Shown piece after piece: positions 6,630 through 9,001 of a stretch of DNA of 9,001 nucleotides. The notes under the pieces are model-generated. The model had not been told where the DNA came from. It did not search any database and saw nothing but the letters and a program-made list of their open reading frames with translations. This stretch comes from Oscillospiraceae bacterium (GTDB taxonomy: Bacteria; Bacillota; Clostridia; Oscillospirales; Ruminococcaceae): positions 1-9,001 of the forward strand of contig JAEDJF010000060.1 of assembly GCA_016296485.1 (NCBI GenBank), in the 5' to 3' direction. The stretch's first letter is position 1, and each line of letters opens with the position of its first letter. A program made the translations under genes and the position numbers.

Positions 6630-8003
6630 TCATTCACCCCTCATTTTATTTTTCAGTTCCTCGGCAAGAGCTTCGCCGAGCGCCTTAGCATCTGCGGCGG
6701 CTCCCTCTTTGACGCCTACGCAATGTTTTCCGGTTGCTTCGTCATAATAGAGCCCCCGAAGAACTATTTTATCTCTATCAACCTCGGCGTACGCCGCAAC
6801 GGGCGAAGAACATCCGCCGTCAAGGTAGCTGACAAACGCTCTTTCAGCCGCCGCAGCAAGAGCGGAGCTTTCGTCCCGGTAGCCGTCGAGGTAGGAATAA
6901 TCCTCTCCTTCTCTTCCCTGAACGGCGAGAATACCTTGGCAGGCGGCGGGAATAACCTCATCCGGCTCAAAATAGCGGCTTATTCTGTCCTCAAGACCGA
7001 GGCGCTTCACGCCCGCCGCCGCAAGAACAAGCGCTCCGTATTCTCCCTCGTCCAATTTGAGAAGCCTTGTTATCACGTTTCCCCTTACGCTTTTAAACTC
7101 CGCGCCCGGGAAAATTTTCGCAATCTGTAGGGTCCTCCTTGCGCTGCTCGAACCGATGGGTTTATCTCCCCGGTATTCCGTTTCTCCTTTGGGGAGTATA
7201 AGAACGTCCCTCGGGTCCTCTCTCTTTGAGCAGGCTATTATCGGAAGCTCCGCCGGAACCTCCATCGGAAGGTCCTTCATACTGTGGACCGAAAGGTCGC
7301 TCCGCCCGTCGATAAGGGCTTTATCAAGTTCCTTTACGAAAAGCCCCTTACCGCCGACCTCATCAAGGGTTCGGTCAAGGATTATATCTCCCGTTGTTTT
7401 CATAGTGAGGATATTAACTTCACAGCCGGGGTTATTCTTCTCTATAAACTCCCGGACCATTTCGCTTTGTATTACCGCAAGCTTGCTTTCGCGGCTTCCG
7501 ATTGTAATCACTTTTTTCTCCATATACGTTGTTCCCTCCAACGGTTCGTTATCAAGGTATCGCTGCAGCTTTTGCCGCATTTCTTTCGCTCCCCAGTGGT
7601 CGTTTCCGCCGGCGTTCACACCAATAACCACTGAATCCTTTTTCACAATTCCGGGAAAATGAAAATCACATTTTTCTTTGTCGCTGGCTACGTTTACGGT
7701 AATTTTGCGGCGCTTACACTCCGCGTAAATTTTGTCGTTCAGCGAAATATTGTCCGTCGCCGCCAAAACGAGGTCCGCTCCGTCCAGGTCGCCGGGCTCA
7801 TAGGGGCGTCTTTCATAGGTAATCAGTCCATCTTCGGCAAGCTTCACAAGCGTTTCATCGGCTTCCGGCGCGACCACAAAAATCTCGCCCGCGAAATCCA
7901 AAAGCGTATGTACTCTCCTTGCGGCGATTTTTCCGCCGCCTATCACTACCGCCCTTTTTTCGGACAAATCCACAAACATCGGAAACAAAGCTTTATTCTT
8001 CAT
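6630..8003 (-). CDS. hemC: Precorrin-2 dehydrogenase-like domain fused to hydroxymethylbilane synthase
   Basis: A 457-residue fusion. Residues 1 to about 155 resemble the NAD-binding part of CysG/SirC/Met8, which oxidises precorrin-2 to sirohydrochlorin. They have the dinucleotide loop VVIGGGKIAARR (19-30), LVLAATD (78-84) and VNVASDKEKCDFHFPGIV (103-120), in which Asp108 probably matches the catalytic aspartate. The helical end of SirC/CysG (about 50-60 residues) is missing, and the usual GGTSPxLA segment reads GGNDHWGAK (132-140). Residues 161-457 are a complete HemC, which joins four porphobilinogens into hydroxymethylbilane: GSRESKLA (169-176), SVHSMKD (238-244) with catalytic Asp244, GSSSARR (284-290), and DGGCSSPVA (395-403) with Cys398 carrying the dipyrromethane cofactor. 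The start ATG at 8003 overlaps the end of hemA by 11 nt and has GGAG 7 nt upstream. HemC function is secure. The dehydrogenase role is likely; ferrochelatase activity is uncertain. Confidence 0.95.
   Translation of the reverse strand: MKNKALFPMFVDLSEKRAVVIGGGKIAARRVHTLLDFAGEIFVVAPEADETLVKLAEDGLITYERRPYEPGDLDGADLVLAATDNISLNDKIYAECKRRKITVNVASDKEKCDFHFPGIVKKDSVVIGVNAGGNDHWGAKEMRQKLQRYLDNEPLEGTTYMEKKVITIGSRESKLAVIQSEMVREFIEKNNPGCEVNILTMKTTGDIILDRTLDEVGGKGLFVKELDKALIDGRSDLSVHSMKDLPMEVPAELPIIACSKREDPRDVLILPKGETEYRGDKPIGSSSARRTLQIAKIFPGAEFKSVRGNVITRLLKLDEGEYGALVLAAAGVKRLGLEDRISRYFEPDEVIPAACQGILAVQGREGEDYSYLDGYRDESSALAAAAERAFVSYLDGGCSSPVAAYAEVDRDKIVLRGLYYDEATGKHCVGVKEGAAADAKALGEALAEELKNKMRGE
7521..7539 (-). 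promoter_or_regulatory. Internal Shine-Dalgarno and in-frame ATG at the HemC domain boundary
   Basis: Inside the fusion gene the minus strand has GGAGGG (7539-7534), then 10 nt, then an in-frame ATG (7523-7521) encoding Met161. The protein from there begins MEKKVITIGSRESKLA, which is exactly how stand-alone HemC proteins begin. The site could direct separate synthesis of a 297-residue HemC or be a relic of two once-separate genes. Use in vivo is not shown. Confidence 0.55.
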
Positions 8004-9001
8004 ACAGCTTCTCCAGTCCCTCCACGCACTCGGCGAACTCTTCCTGTTTGAGGCAGTCCCTCAAACCGAAAATAAGGTGGTTCACAACTTTCCCCACCGC
8101 CGAATCAAGCATTTTTAAAAGGTTTTCGCGGTTCTCGTCGTCCATTTCGGTTTTATTCATTGTCTTCATAATTTTAGAATTAAACTCGTTTACGGCGTTT
8201 GCCTTTATAACCTGCACCCTCGGGAAAAGGTCCTTTCCGTCGTACCAGCTGAAAAATTCCTCCATTTGAGAACGAATTATTTCTCCGGCTTTTTCAAGGC
8301 TCTCCTTCATTTTATCCGATGCGGCTGTGGCTTTAAAGCTGTCTATGTCGTAGAGAGTGACGTAACCGAGCTCGTCTATTGACGGCTCAATATCCCTCGG
8401 CACCGCAAGGTCAATCAAAAGAAGCGGCTTATCTCTTTCGAGCAAGTCAAAAGCTTCCTTTGTTAAAGTATAGTTGGGGCTCGCGGTGGCGCTGACCACC
8501 AAATCGCAATGTGGAAGATACTCCATTCTCTCGCCGTAATTTATTCTTTTGCAGCCTTTCGGAATATCAACAATTCCGCTTCGATACTGGCGGACGGTAA
8601 CGGTCACGTCCGCCCCCGCTTCGCGGAGCGTTTGGGCGGCGATTTTTCCCATCTCGCCGTTTCCTATAACCATACAAGTTTTCCCGTTCATTTCATATCC
8701 TTGTTCGGAAAGGAAACGAACTGCCTGGTGAATTACCGAAGTGTTTCCGTGGGAAAAAACGACGTCAGTTTTTACTTTTTTCCCGGCGGTAGCCGCCATT
8801 CGGAACAAAACCTCGAGCACGTTATCCGTACAGAAGTGCTCCCTTGAAAGCGTAAGCGCGTCTTTTACCTGCGTAATAATCTGGTCCTCCGCGATAATCT
8901 GGGATTTAAGACCGCTGGCAAGATAGAAAAGATGCTCAACAGCATCTTTATCTTCCCTCGACACAAAATATTCCCGGTATTCCTCCGGTTTAACTCCTTT
9001 T
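7993..9001 (-). CDS. hemA: Glutamyl-tRNA reductase (N-terminus outside the window)
   Basis: The last 335 residues of the NADPH-dependent enzyme that reduces glutamyl-tRNA to glutamate-1-semialdehyde, the entry step of the C5 route. The frame stays open to the window edge, so the true start lies beyond 9001. About 80 residues are missing, including the segment that normally carries the catalytic cysteine. In visible-residue numbering, AVEHLFYLASGLKS (20-33) and EDQIITQVKDA (38-48) are catalytic-domain signatures. VIGNGEMGK (111-119) is the NADPH-binding loop, LLLIDLAVPRDIEP (193-206) is a hallmark of the family, and the rest (from about 235) is the helical dimerisation domain ending LEKLYEE. 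A GTG at 8964 is not the start, because conserved sequence continues upstream of it. It is the first visible operon gene and overlaps sirC-hemC by 11 nt. Operon promoter and leader control cannot be seen. Confidence 0.96.
   Translation of the reverse strand, partial: KGVKPEEYREYFVSREDKDAVEHLFYLASGLKSQIIAEDQIITQVKDALTLSREHFCTDNVLEVLFRMAATAGKKVKTDVVFSHGNTSVIHQAVRFLSEQGYEMNGKTCMVIGNGEMGKIAAQTLREAGADVTVTVRQYRSGIVDIPKGCKRINYGERMEYLPHCDLVVSATASPNYTLTKEAFDLLERDKPLLLIDLAVPRDIEPSIDELGYVTLYDIDSFKATAASDKMKESLEKAGEIIRSQMEEFFSWYDGKDLFPRVQVIKANAVNEFNSKIMKTMNKTEMDDENRENLLKMLDSAVGKVVNHLIFGLRDCLKQEEFAECVEGLEKLYEE

Noticed and set aside
6630..8003. Assembly or frameshift artefact joining separate sirC and hemC genes
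   Set aside because: The frame is continuous with no stop at the junction, and the SirC part ends in ordinary coding sequence; a natural fusion is the simpler reading.
8962..8964. GTG codon as the start of hemA
   Set aside because: The conserved glutamyl-tRNA reductase frame continues upstream to the window edge, and a start here would lose the catalytic N-terminal domain.

Overview
The window carries the 3' end of a ribosomal stalk gene and, on the opposite strand, a tightly packed tetrapyrrole operon followed by an unusual translational GTPase. Moderate GC content, strong AGGAG-type Shine-Dalgarno sites, TATAAT-type promoter sequence, the C5 (glutamyl-tRNA) route to aminolevulinate and the protein sequences themselves suggest a Gram-positive anaerobe of the class Clostridia. 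That placement is inference; no 16S rRNA or other marker is present.

Layout from left to right: (1) 1-49 (+) is the last 15 codons of rplL (L7/L12). (2) 64-103 is a bidirectional hairpin terminator between rplL and the convergent gene. (3) 102-2699 (-) encodes an 865-residue EF-G/TetM-like translational GTPase with a C-terminal YacP/Rae1-like NYN endoribonuclease domain. (4) 2700-2794 is an intergenic region holding the terminator of the hem operon and an extended -10 promoter for the GTPase gene. (5) 2795-9001 (-) is the hem operon. In transcription order it reads hemA (5' end outside the window), a sirC-hemC fusion, a cobA-hemD fusion, hemB and hemL. Most junctions overlap or nearly touch; the exception is a 56-nt gap before hemB that contains a perfect 8-bp hairpin.

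The operon is a production line from glutamyl-tRNA to precorrin-2 and probably sirohydrochlorin. HemA and HemL make 5-aminolevulinate, HemB makes porphobilinogen, the HemC and HemD domains make uroporphyrinogen III, the CobA domain methylates it to precorrin-2, and the SirC-like domain can oxidise that to sirohydrochlorin. No gene for uroporphyrinogen decarboxylation or protoporphyrin/heme formation is visible. The likely end products are therefore siroheme and/or cobalamin-type corrinoids rather than heme.

The most interesting features are the GTPase-NYN fusion, which suggests a GTPase that could bring an mRNA-cutting domain to the ribosomal A site, and the SirC-HemC fusion. The SirC part of the latter is shortened, and a Shine-Dalgarno-like sequence plus ATG sit exactly at its domain boundary.
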